Part shown: positions 33,520 through 44,455 of the stretch, one piece after another
Layout: every line of letters begins with the position of its first letter
Numbering within the stretch: the stretch's first letter is position 1
DNA from: Magicicada septendecula
Taxonomy: Eukaryota; Arthropoda; Insecta; Hemiptera; Cicadidae
Length of the DNA: 64,000 bases
Direction of reading: 5' to 3'
Assembly (NCBI GenBank): GCA_034769895.1
Contig: CM068375.1
Coordinates: 253,001,542-253,065,541 of the forward strand
Notes under the pieces: generated by a model
Told to the model about the DNA's origin: nothing
Database searches by the model: none
Seen by the model: the letters and a program-made list of their open reading frames with translations, nothing else
Made by a program: the position numbers and the translations under genes

Positions 33520-33702
33520 ATGAATAGCCTAATAAAAATACACAAATTAAACTACCCAATACGACCATTAATCAATTTCAAAAAAGCTCCTACATACAAA
33601 ATAGCAAAAATAATAGCACAAAAACTAAAAAGTAACCATCTAACAAATAACCATCATAACATAAAAAATACATACGAATTAATAGACAAACTAAAAATGT
33701 AA
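33520..33702 (+). CDS. E12 RT finger fragment running into the insertion, 60 aa
   Basis: Covers MNSLIKIHK to ELIDKLK and then reads into the inserted DNA, stopping at once. It marks the exact left edge of the insertion within the coding region. Confidence 0.72.
   Translation: MNSLIKIHKLNYPIRPLINFKKAPTYKIAKIIAQKLKSNHLTNNHHNIKNTYELIDKLKM
33694..33697. repeat. Left target-site duplication AAAA of the insertion
   Basis: Last array bases before TGTAAC. The same four bases follow the insertion at 37188-37191, while uninterrupted units carry a single CTAAAAATAATAAAT at this place. Confidence 0.6.
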
Positions 33703-34059
33703 CATGACAGATATAAGCATAATATTGAATGGCAATTGATCATTAGAATAATGAAGTTATAATATTTAAATTTGGAAGAAAGCTTTAAGTCTAATATAAA
33801 TAGATTAATTCATAGCAACTGTGGAAAGAAATCATTATTATAAAGAAAATCCAAGTTCAAGTAAAAGGAGTTACTAGTGATGAGTCATCCAAAACCAGTC
33901 TCATAACCAAAGGTTTTCAAGGTATAACCCAGGAAGGTAAAATAGTAAATAACAAAGCAGTACACAATATGACCAAACCCACAACGAGGAAGAATAAATA
34001 GAAGAGAAACCCTAAAATAAGCCAAGATCAACCCATACAGGTTGTGTATTTCTGTAATA

Positions 34060-34120
34060 AAGAAGAAGATGGAGAAGATCCCAAGAAACCTGATGGCATC
34101 AAGAAGAAGATGGAGAAGAT
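34060..34120 (+). repeat. Purine-rich 20-bp direct repeat inside the insertion
   Basis: AAGAAGAAGATGGAGAAGAT occurs at 34060-34079 and again at 34101-34120, exact over 20 bases with starts 41 bp apart. Further GAAGAAG-type sequence continues to about 34190. It may be the decayed end of a coding or satellite sequence; no frame with recognisable protein was found. Confidence 0.7.
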
Positions 34121-35857
34121 ACCAGTCCCAGAAGGCAGGAGAAAAGAAGACTGAAGAAAGAAGAAGAGGGCAGCATCCTGAAGAAGATGTCATGCTCTTA
34201 TAAAAGACACCCAAATCCCTATATCCCCAAAATAAATATCTAAAAATAAAAGTATAACGAAATAAAAACCACATGTATACAAATTTAAGAGAGAGGAGTG
34301 TATAAAGTAAAAGTTTCCTGTGAACTAAGATGAAACAATAATATAGTACCCATGGAACAAATCTCCATTGAAAAAACGCTAACCAATTTATTATGTTAAT
34401 AAGACTATACGACCATTTAGCATTAACATAATATATAAGTGCAAAGTGAACCAGTGATAGTTTTGGGTATTATAAAAAATGAACCTTGTGTTTCATTCTT
34501 GGCAATCACAAACATTGGATGCAATGAAATATGCATTTTTCAATGACTTAAAATATGTACTGTGACAATATGTTGTTCATAAGACATGAATCTGTTTAAA
34601 ATAACATTTTGTTTTACATGAAAAAACAAAAAACAGAGTTCATAATACCTTTTGAACAATTAATACTATTTATTTGTTAATGACAGGGTACAATTCCCCA
34701 AAGACAATGTAAAAGACGGTATAAAAACTGTAGAATCCTACTTATAATAATAGTTAGAAATAAGAATATAAATATAAGGTTTTTTATGTATATAGTACAA
34801 AAATGTTTAAAAATGTATTAGATATAAGGCCATTTGTTTGGGTCTGAAACAACTAACATCAGAACTATAAAAATAGTTACCACTTGTAAATAGTAGAGAG
34901 TAATTAAGATGTTAGTTAGTACAAAACCTTTGTTGTAAACCATATTTACATGTTGGAAATGGGAATTTTGTTGCAAAATGTCTGATTTGAAGACAACCAT
35001 TTATTTAAAAAAAAAATGTTCTTTATTCTGTTTAACTATTATTTGTATTGTAACCAATACTAATTGTTTTTGTGTAATTTGAAAACATGTTTAATTTATA
35101 ATACTATTTGTAAAAGTCAGAGAGGGTATCACACATCATATATTGTTTGTAAATTATTTTGTAAGAAAAATTGTTAAAAAATCATAGGCCAAAAGAATGG
35201 AAACCAAACTTCATCAAAACAGAGAAATTGCTCAATTAAATGCAAATAAACAAAAGGGGTTTAGACAAAATAAACTTGAGATCATGCCATATTATTGCAC
35301 ATACCATTTAGAGAGATTTTAATAAATTATATTCAGAATTATAAATAAAAATAAAATGACTAAGCTCAGAAATTTAGACATGGGAGTCATATATTTCAGA
35401 ATAATGTTTCAGAATACAACTAATTCAATTAATTACCAGAAAATAAGGGAATAGGAACCTTTTAATACAATATAGAATTATTAATATTAAATATAACTGA
35501 TAAAATGGCTGAATTTATATAATGACAGGAAGTAAATTTTAATGTTTTGACTTCCAAACAGAGTATACCAAACTGAAAGTGAAATTACTATTTTTTGGAC
35601 AGAAAACACTATAAAATGGCATTATTTAATCTGAAAATAACCAGAATGAACTGAAAGATTAATTTAAATCAAATCTAGTGAATAAAATTGACAAATAACC
35701 AAAGTATAGGCATTCATATAGTGAAAATGTAAAAGTGCATACAGGATGTGAAAAATATTTGAACAATGTTAAGGATAATATTATATGGGCTAAGAGTTTA
35801 ATTGAAACTGAAGGAAACAGTTAGTTAATTATTGGTAGTTGAACGGTTAACATGACA

Positions 35858-36180
35858 TACGTTTAATAACGTGGATAACCTAACCTATAATCGTCATACA
35901 AGCGAGTGTATAGTGAGTTATTGTGAAATCGCGAGTGACTTGTAAAATACTTCTGAAACTATCATATTATAACAGAAACGATCAAGTAACACTCCATAAC
36001 ACAGAACAATATAAATCTACTCCGAAAAACACCATAAAACACTAGAAAACTGTAATACATTAAACCAAATTAGTGACGGAATCGGAGAAAGTGTTTGAAC
36101 TAATAATTATACAGATACACTAAATACAACCCAGAATCACTACACCAGTCACTACACAACATATAACAAGAGATTTGCAG
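35858..36180 (+). other. Leader-like stretch in the insertion with GTGA motifs
   Basis: More CpG and GTGA-rich than its surroundings, including AGTGTATAGTGA (35905-35916), which is also present in the leader of every PLE unit examined. Such GTGA-rich DNA could be a promoter-proximal or 5' leader sequence, but no downstream gene is recognised, so the role is a guess. Confidence 0.25.
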
Positions 36181-36492
36181 ACACAAGAACAGGAATATTA
36201 CGTCAAAATACATTATTTGGAATGCAGCAGCAACGAGCAACATTTTCATCGACTTGACGGCAGCCATCTTTCTTTGACAATCCCAGTGCCTCTTTTTGGT
36301 TCAGCACAGCTGTTTGGTGAAAACAATTATTATATTTACAATTTATTATTCAATGTCTGTGTTTATTAATAACTATTAATTTGATTGTAACGTTATACTT
36401 TTTAAATATTAGCCCGATTTCTCTGACTTTGGTAATAACTGGCTGTTTAAAGAACCCTATATAATTTTTATAACATATACTTGTAACTTTTT

Positions 36493-36699
36493 TCGATATC
36501 CTGAGAATCGATACTAATCGATAAGAGTCAATATTGCTGTTACTTAATAAAACATTAATACTTTTCAATACTTAATAGTTCTTTATTTCTTCAATAATAC
36601 TAATTACCAATAATATAATTCTAATTGATAATCTACAAGGACTTTACCACCCATAAGTGAAGATAACCTAAAAAATAGAAAGGTAAACAAATATCGATT
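36493..36699. promoter_or_regulatory. Cluster of ATCGAT-type sites
   Basis: TCGATATC at 36493-36500, ATCGATA at 36507-36513 and 36517-36523, and ATCGATT at about 36693-36699. ATCGATA-like sites are bound by DREF and BEAF-type factors in flies. Here only the sequence cluster is seen; the host and any binding are unknown. Confidence 0.25.
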
Positions 36700-36806
36700 G
36701 GTTTACAGACAGTCTTATGAGTGGTGATAGATTATTTAAATTATACTAAAACTTTAATAAAAATTTTCAGAAGAGCATTACACTGTTTAAAACTTCACAG
36801 CCCTAT

Positions 36807-36900
36807 ATTAATTAATTGATCCTAATTAATTAATTAATAAAATTAAAATTTTTTTTTTATTATTTTTTTTTATAAACATAATTTTTTTTTAATTTTCTTC
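36807..36900. repeat. AT low-complexity tract
   Basis: TTAATTAA-type repeats followed by three long T runs broken by short AT words. It is followed by a short inverted repeat CAAAACA (36900-36906) and TGTTTTG (36915-36921). On the minus strand the tract could be a decayed poly-A tail. Confidence 0.6.
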
Positions 36901-37187
36901 AAAACAATAATTTTTGTTTTGAAACTTTCGGTGAAGCTGAGCATATATATTTCTTCATCAACTTTACGCTACTCGACCGGTCTTGCTACCATTGGGACTC
37001 GACCAGCTGGGAAACTTAAGGAAGTGTTTCAGGCCAGTAAGATGTCGAGAGCCACACCAAATACACACCAATTGAACACATTACAATACAACATATTACA
37101 TTGGACTTGATTACATCGGAGTCACATACTCCATAATCTCTTATATCATCAACACACATATATATTTATTTAAAATTTTTTATTACA

Positions 37188-37191
37188 AAAA
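37188..37191. repeat. Right target-site duplication AAAA of the insertion
   Basis: First array bases after ATTACA, followed by TAATAAATATAAATG as in intact units. Confidence 0.6.
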
Positions 37192-37241
37192 TAATAAATA
37201 TAAATGAAAATACATTTTTCACATCATATGACATAACAAAC

Positions 37242-37565
37242 ATGTACACTAATATCCCAGTAGAAGAAACAATTGACATAATAATAAACAAACTTAAAGA
37301 ACAAAATGAAAACAAACAATATATAACCGAAATAAAAAATAGTCTCCAACTAATACTAAAACAAAATTACTTTGAATTTAATAGCAAAATTTATCAACAG
37401 AAAGAAGGTTTAGCAATGGGATCACCATTATCAAGCATAATAGCAGAAATAATCCTACAACACATAGACACCAAAATACAAAATATCATAAAAACACATG
37501 ACCCAAATGGCATATGGATAAGATATGCAGATGATGGACTACCATCATTATTTGTTATCAAATAA
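37242..37565 (+). CDS. E12 RT palm fragment right of the insertion, 107 aa
   Basis: The frame enters from the insertion edge; motif A Asp lies just upstream of this ATG (SYDITNMYT). It has motif B GLAMGSPLSS and YADDG, then PSLFVIK and a stop caused by a replacement that is 10 bases longer than the normal sequence. An overlapping frame at 37525-37848 carries the thumb. Confidence 0.75.
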   Translation: MYTNIPVEETIDIIINKLKEQNENKQYITEIKNSLQLILKQNYFEFNSKIYQQKEGLAMGSPLSSIIAEIILQHIDTKIQNIIKTHDPNGIWIRYADDGLPSLFVIK

Positions 37566-38157
37566 CAAAAACACAAATGCAGAGAACATACTGAAACAAA
37601 TCAATAACATACATCCCAAAATACAATTCACAGAAGAAAAAGAAAAACATAACAAAATCAACTATTTAGACATAACCATCACAAGATATAACAAACACAT
37701 ACAATATGCAATATATAGAAAACCAACTTCCACTAACATCATTATACCTAACCATTCTGATCACCCACCACAACATAAAATGGCAGCATTTTATTCGTTA
37801 TTTAACAGAATGTACAAAATACCCCTAAACAAACAAGAAACTGAATAAGAAAGAAATATAATATACCAAATTGGTTATGCAAATGGATACAATAAAAATA
37901 CTATGATCAAAATAGAAAATAAAATCAAATACAAAATAAAAACTGAACAATTAAGAATTAATCAAACTGAACAACACTTAAATAATAACAACAACAAAAA
38001 ATGGGCCACATTCACATATATAAATAATAAAATGACAAAACTAACAAAACTATTTAAAAACACAGATATAAAAATAGCATACAAAACTAATAAAAATAAA
38101 TTACAAAATCTAAATAGCTCACATAACAAAGATAATACAACAACCAATGGTATATAA

Positions 38158-38592
38158 AAAATTGAGTGCCAAGATTGCAATAAATGTTATATAGGACAAA
38201 CAAAAAAACAGCTGAAAAAACGTTATTTTGAACACCTAAATGCATACAAAAAACCAGATATATATAAATCCAATTTAGCCACACATGCAATAAACACAGG
38301 ACATGAATTCCCAGACATAACCAATGTAACACTAATAAAACATATACCACACAAAGGCACCATAATGAACATTTGGGAAAATTTACAGATTTACAAACAT
38401 AAAACACAAAACAAACTAATACCAGAACAAATACAAATCAATACAAAACATGACACAATATTCAAAGCACTCAACATCGAAAATACACAAAATACAAAAA
38501 CAGATACCACAGCCACACACAATAATGCAACTTTAAAAGACCAAAGACCAACAAACTGCCTTAATAACATCCAGAAGCCAACACACAAATAA
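38158..38592 (+). pseudogene. E12 GIY-YIG endonuclease, 144 codons open after the GIY stop
   Basis: This is the most complete form of the nuclease domain in the window. Counting from the codon after Gly-Ile-TAA: Cys4 and Cys7 (the two cysteines between GIY and YIG typical of PLE nucleases), YIG at 11-13, Arg22 in KKR..EH (expected catalytic Arg), His43 and His49, and Glu74 in NIWEN (expected catalytic acid). The family nicks target DNA to prime reverse transcription. The only obvious defects are the TAA where Tyr should be and the absence of a start codon. The tail ends PTHK about 10 bp before the ribozyme-like element. Confidence 0.82.
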
Positions 38593-38603
38593 TTCTCCAG
38601 AAA

Positions 38604-38678
38604 CAAGATGGCGAAGGCTGAAGATGAGAGTACAGGAACTCTCGAAACATTTTCCACAAATAGAAAAATAACATCTTG
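38604..38678 (+). ncRNA. Hammerhead ribozyme-like element, E13 (stem III broken)
   Basis: ACATTTT variant; other helices and core as in E1. Confidence 0.6.
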
Positions 38679-39453
38679 AGGTAAATTTATATATAAATAT
38701 TAAATGTATTATATACATCAAGAAACGGACTGTAGCAGAAAGTGATTGAAATAATATAACCATACAAGGTAAATAAGCCTACAGTGAAAAAACGAAAAGT
38801 GAGGTTATAAAACAAATGCAAAAACAAAAGTGTATAGTGAAATAAATAGTGAAGTGAATATCAAATTAAGTGAAATCAACTACCAAATAACGGATAACAA
38901 ATCATCTCTCACATAAATATACATTAACATGTACAGAAAAAACATAACCACAATTCCATATAACCACATTACCAAATTGTTAAACAAATTTCAAACACGA
39001 AAAAACAACTTATGAACACAAACATGAACATATACTTCAATAGACAATGCCAGAAACATAAATTAACACCTAAATACATCAACATAAACACAAACAACAA
39101 AAATATGACTGCACAAAAACTATAAAACAAGCACAAAGGCTATGGATACAAAACGAAATTAATCAATTATACAGTAAGAAAAATAGCATAACACTAGACA
39201 TATACAAACTACACTTAGAGCTAACAAGTTTATTACATCCAATCACTTGGAATAATAAATACAATAACATAGAAAATAAAATAAGATTTGAAAAAACAAA
39301 AAGACTTATACAATCAACAAAAAACTTAACACATTAAAACAACAAAACAAAAATCAAGAACAAAAAAACAAAAATAAACACACATTTTACCCTCGAACCA
39401 TTAACCTTAGCAATACAGAATTTAACAAAAAAGAAACAGAATATTTAAACAAT

Positions 39454-40461
39454 ATGTCAAAAACTAACATAACCCAAAATGCAAACAAAAATCTAGAAAA
39501 TTTAATAGTAGAAACAGAATTTGCCATTAACCTAATAAAAGACAATATACAAGAAGAAAAAAGAACAGAAGCAACACATATAATTAAAAAAATAATCACT
39601 AGCGAAATGAAAAACAAAGATAAACAAAAGAAAAACAATAAAACAATAAAAGAAATTAAAAATAAAGTAAAGAACAATAATTTAATAATAACTAAAGCAG
39701 ACAAAAGTCAAGCAACAGTAATCATCGATAAAGCAGACTACATCAAAAAAACCGAAGACTTCATCAACAATAATAAATGCGTACAACTAGATAAAAACCC
39801 AACAGAAAACTATCTTAAACAAACAATAAAACTAATAAAAACAACTAAAAACATTTTCAACAATAAAAACATAGACATATATATAAACAATAATCCAGAA
39901 CCACCTAAAATGAATAGCCTAATAAAAATACACAAATTAAACAACCCAATACGACCATTAATCAATTTCAAAAAAGCTCCTACATACAAAAAAGCAAAAA
40001 TTATAGCACAAAAACTAAAAAGTAACCATCTAACAAATAACCATCATAACATAAAAAATACATACGAATTAATAGACAAACTAAAAATAATAAATATAAA
40101 TGAAAATACATTTTTCACATCATATAACGTAACAAACATGTACACTAATATCCCAGTAGAAGAAACAATTGACATAATAATAAACAAACTTAAAGAACAA
40201 AATGAAAACAAACAATATATAACCGAAATAAAAAATAGTCTCCAACTAATACTAAAACAAAATTACTTTGAATTTAATAGCAAAATTTATCAACAGAAAG
40301 AAGGTTTAGCAATGGGATCACCATTATCAAGCATAATAGCAGAAATATTCCTACAACACATAGACACCAAAATACAAAATATCATAAAAACACATGACCC
40401 AAATGGCATATGGATAAGATATGCAGATGATGGACTACCATCATTATTTGTTATCAAATGA
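39454..40461 (+). CDS. E13 reverse transcriptase, 335 aa, ends after motif C
   Basis: Continuous from MSKTN through KADKS, the finger region, motif A SYNVTNMYT (Asn), motif B and YADDG, ending PSLFVIK at the length-altered segment shared with E12. The thumb continues in an overlapping frame (40421-40744). Confidence 0.82.
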   Translation: MSKTNITQNANKNLENLIVETEFAINLIKDNIQEEKRTEATHIIKKIITSEMKNKDKQKKNNKTIKEIKNKVKNNNLIITKADKSQATVIIDKADYIKKTEDFINNNKCVQLDKNPTENYLKQTIKLIKTTKNIFNNKNIDIYINNNPEPPKMNSLIKIHKLNNPIRPLINFKKAPTYKKAKIIAQKLKSNHLTNNHHNIKNTYELIDKLKIININENTFFTSYNVTNMYTNIPVEETIDIIINKLKEQNENKQYITEIKNSLQLILKQNYFEFNSKIYQQKEGLAMGSPLSSIIAEIFLQHIDTKIQNIIKTHDPNGIWIRYADDGLPSLFVIK

Positions 40462-41053
40462 CAAAAACACAAATGCAGAGAACATACTGAAACAAATCAA
40501 TAACATACATCCCAAAATACAATTCACAGAAGAAAAAGAAAAACATAACAAAATCAACTATTTAGACATAACCATCACAAGATATAACAAACACATACAA
40601 TATGCAATATATAGAAAACCAACTTCCACTAACATCATTATACCTAACCATTCTGATCACCCACCACAACATAAAATGGCAGCATTTTATTCGTTATTTA
40701 ACAGAATGTACAAAATACCCCTAAACAAACAAGAAACTGAATAAGAAAGAAATATAATATACCAAATTGGTTATGCAAATGGATACAATAAAAATACTAT
40801 GATCAAAATAGAAAATAAAATCAAATACAAAATAAAAACTGAACAATTAAGAATTAATCAAACTGAACAACACTTAAATAATAACAACAACAAAAAATGG
40901 GCCACATTCACATATATAAATAATAAAATGACAAAACTAACAAAACTATTTAAAAACACAGATATAAAAATAGCATACAAAACTAATAAAAATAAATTAC
41001 AAAATCTAAATAGCTCACATAACAAAGATAATACAACAACCAATGGTATATAA

Positions 41054-41488
41054 AAAATTGAGTGCCAAGATTGCAATAAATGTTATATAGGACAAACAAA
41101 AAAACAGCTGAAAAAACGTTATTTTGAACACCTAAATGCATACAAAAAACCAGATATATATAAATCCAATTTAGCCACACATGCAATAAACACAGGACAT
41201 GAATTCCCAGACATAACCAATGTAACACTAATAAAACATATACCACACAAAGGCACCATAATGAACATTTGGGAAAATTTACAGATTTACAAACATAAAA
41301 CACAAAACAAACTAATACCAGAACAAATACAAATCAATACAAAACATGACACAATATTCAAAGCACTCAACCTCGAAAATACACAAAATACAAAAACAGA
41401 TACCACAGCCACACACAATAATGCAACTTTAAAAGACCAAAGACCAACAAACTGCCTTAATAACATCCAGAAGCCAACACACAAATAA
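41054..41488 (+). pseudogene. E13 GIY-YIG endonuclease frame
   Basis: Same as the E12 domain, with ALNLEN for ALNIEN in the tail. C..C, YIGQT, KKR..EH and NIWEN are intact after the stop in the GIY motif. Confidence 0.8.
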
Positions 41489-41499
41489 TTCTCCAGAAA

Positions 41500-41574
41500 C
41501 AAGATGGCGAAGGCTGAAGATGAGAGTACAGGAACTCTCGAAACATTTTCCACAAATAGAAAAATAACATCTTG
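41500..41574 (+). ncRNA. Hammerhead ribozyme-like element, E14 (stem III broken)
   Basis: ACATTTT variant; other helices and core as in E1. Confidence 0.6.
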
Positions 41575-42802
41575 AGGTAAATTTATATATAAATATTAAA
41601 TGTATTATATACATCAAGAAACGGACTGTAGCAGAAAGTGATTGAAATAATATAACCATACAAGGTAAATAAGCCTACAGTGAAAAACCGAAAAGTGAGG
41701 TTATAAAACAAATGCAAAAACAAGAGTGTATAGTGAAATAAATAGTGAAGTGAATATCAAATTAAGTGAAATCAACTACCAAATAACGGATAACAAATCA
41801 TCTCTCACATAAATATACATTAACATGTACAGAAAAAACATAACCACAATTCCATATAATCACATTACCAAATTGTTAAACAAATTTCAAACACGAAAAA
41901 ACAACTGATGAACACAAACATGAACATATACTTCAATAGACAATGCCAGAAACATAAATTAACACCTAAATACATCAACATAAACACAAACAACAAAAAT
42001 ATGACTGCACAAAAACTATAAAACAAGCACAAAGGCTATGGATACAAAACGAAATTAATCAATTATACAGTAAGAAAAATAGCATAACACTAGACATATA
42101 CAAACTACACTTAGAGCTAACAAGTTTATTACATCCAATCACTTGGAATAATAAATACAATAACATAGAAAATAAAATAAGATTTGAAAAAACAAAAAGA
42201 CTTATACAATCAACAAAAAACTTAACACATTAAAACAACAAAACAAAAATCAAGAACAAAAAAACAAAAATAAACACACATTTTACCCTCGAACCATTAA
42301 CCTTAGCAATACAGAATTTAACAAAAAAGAAACAGAATATTTAAACAATATGTCAATATGTTAACTAACATAACCCAAAATGCAAACAAAAATCTAGAAA
42401 ATTTAATAGTAGAAACAGAATTTGCCATTAACCTAATAAAAGACAATATACAAGAAGAAAAAAGAACAGAAGCAACACATATAATTAAAAAAATAATCAC
42501 TAGCGAAATGAAAAACAAAGATAAACAAAAGAAAAACAATAAAAGAAATTAAAAATAAAGTAAAGAACAATAATTTAATAATAACTAAAGCAGACAAAAG
42601 TCAAGCAACAGTAATCATCGATAAAGCAGACTACATCAAAAAAACCGAAGACTTTATCAACAATAATAAATGCGTACAACTAGATAAAAACCCAACAGAA
42701 AACTATCTTAAACAAACAATAAAACTAATAAAAACAACTAAAAACATTTTCAACAATAAAAACATAGACATATATATAAACAATAATCCAGAACCACCTA
42801 AA

Positions 42803-43627
42803 ATGAATAGCCTAATAAAAATACACAAATTAAACAACCCAATACGACCATTAATCAATTTCAAAAAAGCTCCTACATACAAAATAGCAAAAATAATAGC
42901 ACAAAAACTAAAAAGTAACCATCTAACAAATAACCATCATAACATAAAAAATACATACGAATTAATAGACAAACTAAAAATAATAAATATAAATGAAAAT
43001 ACATTTTTCACATCATATGACATAACAAACATGTACACTAATATCCCAGTAGAAGAAACAATTGACATAATAATAAACAAACTTAAAGAACAAAATGAAA
43101 ACAAACAATATATAACCGAAATAAAAAATAGTCTCCAGCTAATACTAAAACAAAATTACTTTGAATTTAATAGCAAAATGTATCAACAGAAAGAAGGTTT
43201 AGCAATGGGATCACCATTATCAAGCATAATAGCAGAAATATTCCTACAACACATAGACACCAAAATACAAAATATCATAAAAACACATGACCCAAATGGC
43301 ATATGGATAAGATATGCAGATGATGGACTATATGTATCAAATAACAAAAACACAAATGCAGAGAACATACTGAAACAAATCAATAACATACATCCCAAAA
43401 TACAATTCACAGAAGAAAAAGAAAAACATAACAAAATCAACTATTTAGACATAACCATCACAAGATATAACAAACACATACAATATGCAATATATAGAAA
43501 ACCAACTTCCACTAACATCATTATACCTAACCATTTTGATCACCCACCACAACATAAAATGGCAGCATTTTATTCGTTATTTAACAGAATGTACAAAATA
43601 CCCCTAAACAAACAAGAAACTGAATAA
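42803..43627 (+). CDS. E14 RT core, 274 aa, Asp retained
   Basis: Motif A SYDITNMYTNIP, motif B GLAMGSPLSS, YADD and RKPTST thumb. Private residues are KMYQQ and NHFDHP. The upstream RT signature lies out of frame because of the 7-base deletion. Confidence 0.82.
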   Translation: MNSLIKIHKLNNPIRPLINFKKAPTYKIAKIIAQKLKSNHLTNNHHNIKNTYELIDKLKIININENTFFTSYDITNMYTNIPVEETIDIIINKLKEQNENKQYITEIKNSLQLILKQNYFEFNSKMYQQKEGLAMGSPLSSIIAEIFLQHIDTKIQNIIKTHDPNGIWIRYADDGLYVSNNKNTNAENILKQINNIHPKIQFTEEKEKHNKINYLDITITRYNKHIQYAIYRKPTSTNIIIPNHFDHPPQHKMAAFYSLFNRMYKIPLNKQETE

Positions 43628-43934
43628 GAAAGAAATATAATATACCAAATTGGTTATGCAAATGAATACAATAAAAATACTATGATCAAAATAGAAAATA
43701 AAATCAAATTCAAAATAAAAACTGTACAATTAAGAATTAATCAAACTGAACAACACTTAAATAATAACAACAACAAAAAATGGGCCACATTCACATATAT
43801 AAATAATAAAATGACGAAACTAACAAAACTATTTAAAAACACAGATAAAAATAGCATACAAAACTAATAAAAATAAATTACGAAATCTAAATAGCTCACA
43901 TAACAAAGATAATACAACAACCAACGGTATATAA

Positions 43935-44369
43935 AAAATTGAGTGCCAAGATTGCAATAAATGTTATATAGGACAAACAAAAAAACAACTGAAAAAACGT
44001 TATTTTGAACACCTAAATGCATACAAAAAACCAGATATATATAAATCCAATTTAGCCACACATGCAATAAACACAGGACATGAATTCCCAGACATAACCA
44101 ATGTAACACTAATAAAACATATACCACACAAAGGCACCATAATGAACATTTGGGAAAATTTACAGATTTACAAACATAAAACACAAAACAAACTAATACC
44201 AGAACAAATACAAATCAATACAAAACATGACACAATATTCAAAGCACTCAACATCGAAAATACACAAAATACAAAAACAGATACCACAGCCACACACAAT
44301 AATGCAACTTTAAAAGACCAAAGACCAACAAACTGCCTTAATAGCATCCAGAAGCCAACACACAAATAA
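43935..44369 (+). pseudogene. E14 GIY-YIG endonuclease frame
   Basis: Same domain, with CLNSIQ in the tail. All recognisable catalytic positions after GIY are kept. Confidence 0.8.
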
Positions 44370-44380
44370 TTCACCAGAAA

Positions 44381-44455
44381 CAAGATGGCGAAGGCTGAAG
44401 ATGAGAGTACAGGAACTCTCGAAACATGTTCCACAAATAGAAAAATAACATCTTG
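44381..44455 (+). ncRNA. Hammerhead ribozyme-like element, E15
   Basis: The only copy fully inside the right block with intact stem III (ACATGTT); all other parts as in E1. Predicted cleavage after 44430. Confidence 0.7.

Larger units (their letters stand above)
1..33697 (+). repeat. Left block of Penelope-like element tandem array (E0 to first part of E12)
   Basis: About eleven and a half head-to-tail units. Measured between equivalent MNIWENL start codons (246, 3130, 6016, 8902, 11786, 14670, 17556, 20440, 23323, 26208, 29101, 31975), the periods are 2884, 2886, 2886, 2884, 2884, 2886, 2884, 2883, 2885, 2893 and 2874 bp. Copies differ by scattered substitutions and short indels only. All units share one orientation and nothing lies between them, so each junction is leader DNA following the ribozyme-like element. 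Block-specific marks are a broken EN frame (one A short after LNAYK) and, in most units, a missing C that lets the EN frame run on through the ribozyme. E0 (before position 246) is cut by the window edge. Confidence 0.97.
33698..37187. mobile_element. 3490-bp insertion in E12, TG..CA ends, class unknown
   Basis: Non-array DNA that starts TGTAAC and ends ATTACA, so the outer five bases form an inverted repeat TGTAA/TTACA. AAAA flanks it on both sides; reading the edges one or two bases differently gives AAAAAT as the duplicated target. Removing it with one AAAA gives a unit of 2896 bp, identical to E13, so nothing of E12 was lost. TG..CA ends and a 4-6 bp duplication are typical of LTR elements, and a solo LTR is possible, but no RT, integrase, transposase, primer binding site or second LTR is visible. 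There is no convincing gene. Composition differs from the array: T is common and the A/G skew is absent. A host DNA insertion cannot be excluded. Confidence 0.65.
32546..38592 (+). pseudogene. E12: Penelope-like polyprotein split by a 3.49-kb insertion
   Basis: The N-terminal frame ends at a private TAA after MTAQ (63 aa, 32546-32737). Seven bases are missing at CTCGAACCTTAGC (about 33016), and one base near 33371 shifts the RT. The RT is then interrupted after ELIDKLK at 33697 by the insertion and resumes at 37188 with INENTFFTSYDITNMYT (Asp kept). A 10-base length gain right after YADDG gives another stop. The EN frame after Gly-Ile-TAA is open (38158-38592). Confidence 0.88.
38929..41488 (+). 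pseudogene. E13: degenerate Penelope-like polyprotein
   Basis: The start reads MYRKN (ACAGAAAAAAC replaces ACACAAACAAC), and the N-terminal frame is shifted by a missing A near 39003 and the five-A run. The RT is open from MSKTN (39454) but has motif A Asn and the same 10-base gain after YADDG as E12. The connection segment is open (40799-41053), GIY reads Gly-Ile-TAA, and the EN is open from 41054 to 41488. Confidence 0.87.
41825..44369 (+). pseudogene. E14: degenerate Penelope-like polyprotein
   Basis: MYRKN start as in E13, then N-terminal shifts. The RT lead-in carries the short MLTN insertion (about 42355). A 7-base deletion near 42541 (AATAAAAGAAATT, where longer units have AATAAAACAATAAAAG) breaks the RT N-terminus. 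The core is open with Asp kept. The connection frame is shortened by a two-base loss near 43848. EN is open 43935-44369. Confidence 0.87.

Noticed and set aside
33885..34274. 129-aa minus-strand frame in the insertion
   Set aside because: It overlaps the purine-rich repeat, has low-complexity composition, and shows no domain or homology that I can recognise.
35876..35888. CCTAACCTA as an insect telomere repeat remnant
   Set aside because: Fewer than two full repeats in AT-rich DNA; chance is sufficient.
36960..37030. tRNA-like or SINE B-box near GGGACTCGACCAGC
   Set aside because: Does not match the B-box consensus well, and no A-box or cloverleaf could be formed.
36919..37110. 63-aa plus-strand frame in the insertion
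   Set aside because: Short, without a known motif or regulatory context. It might be a fragment of another repeat, but nothing in the sequence supports a call.
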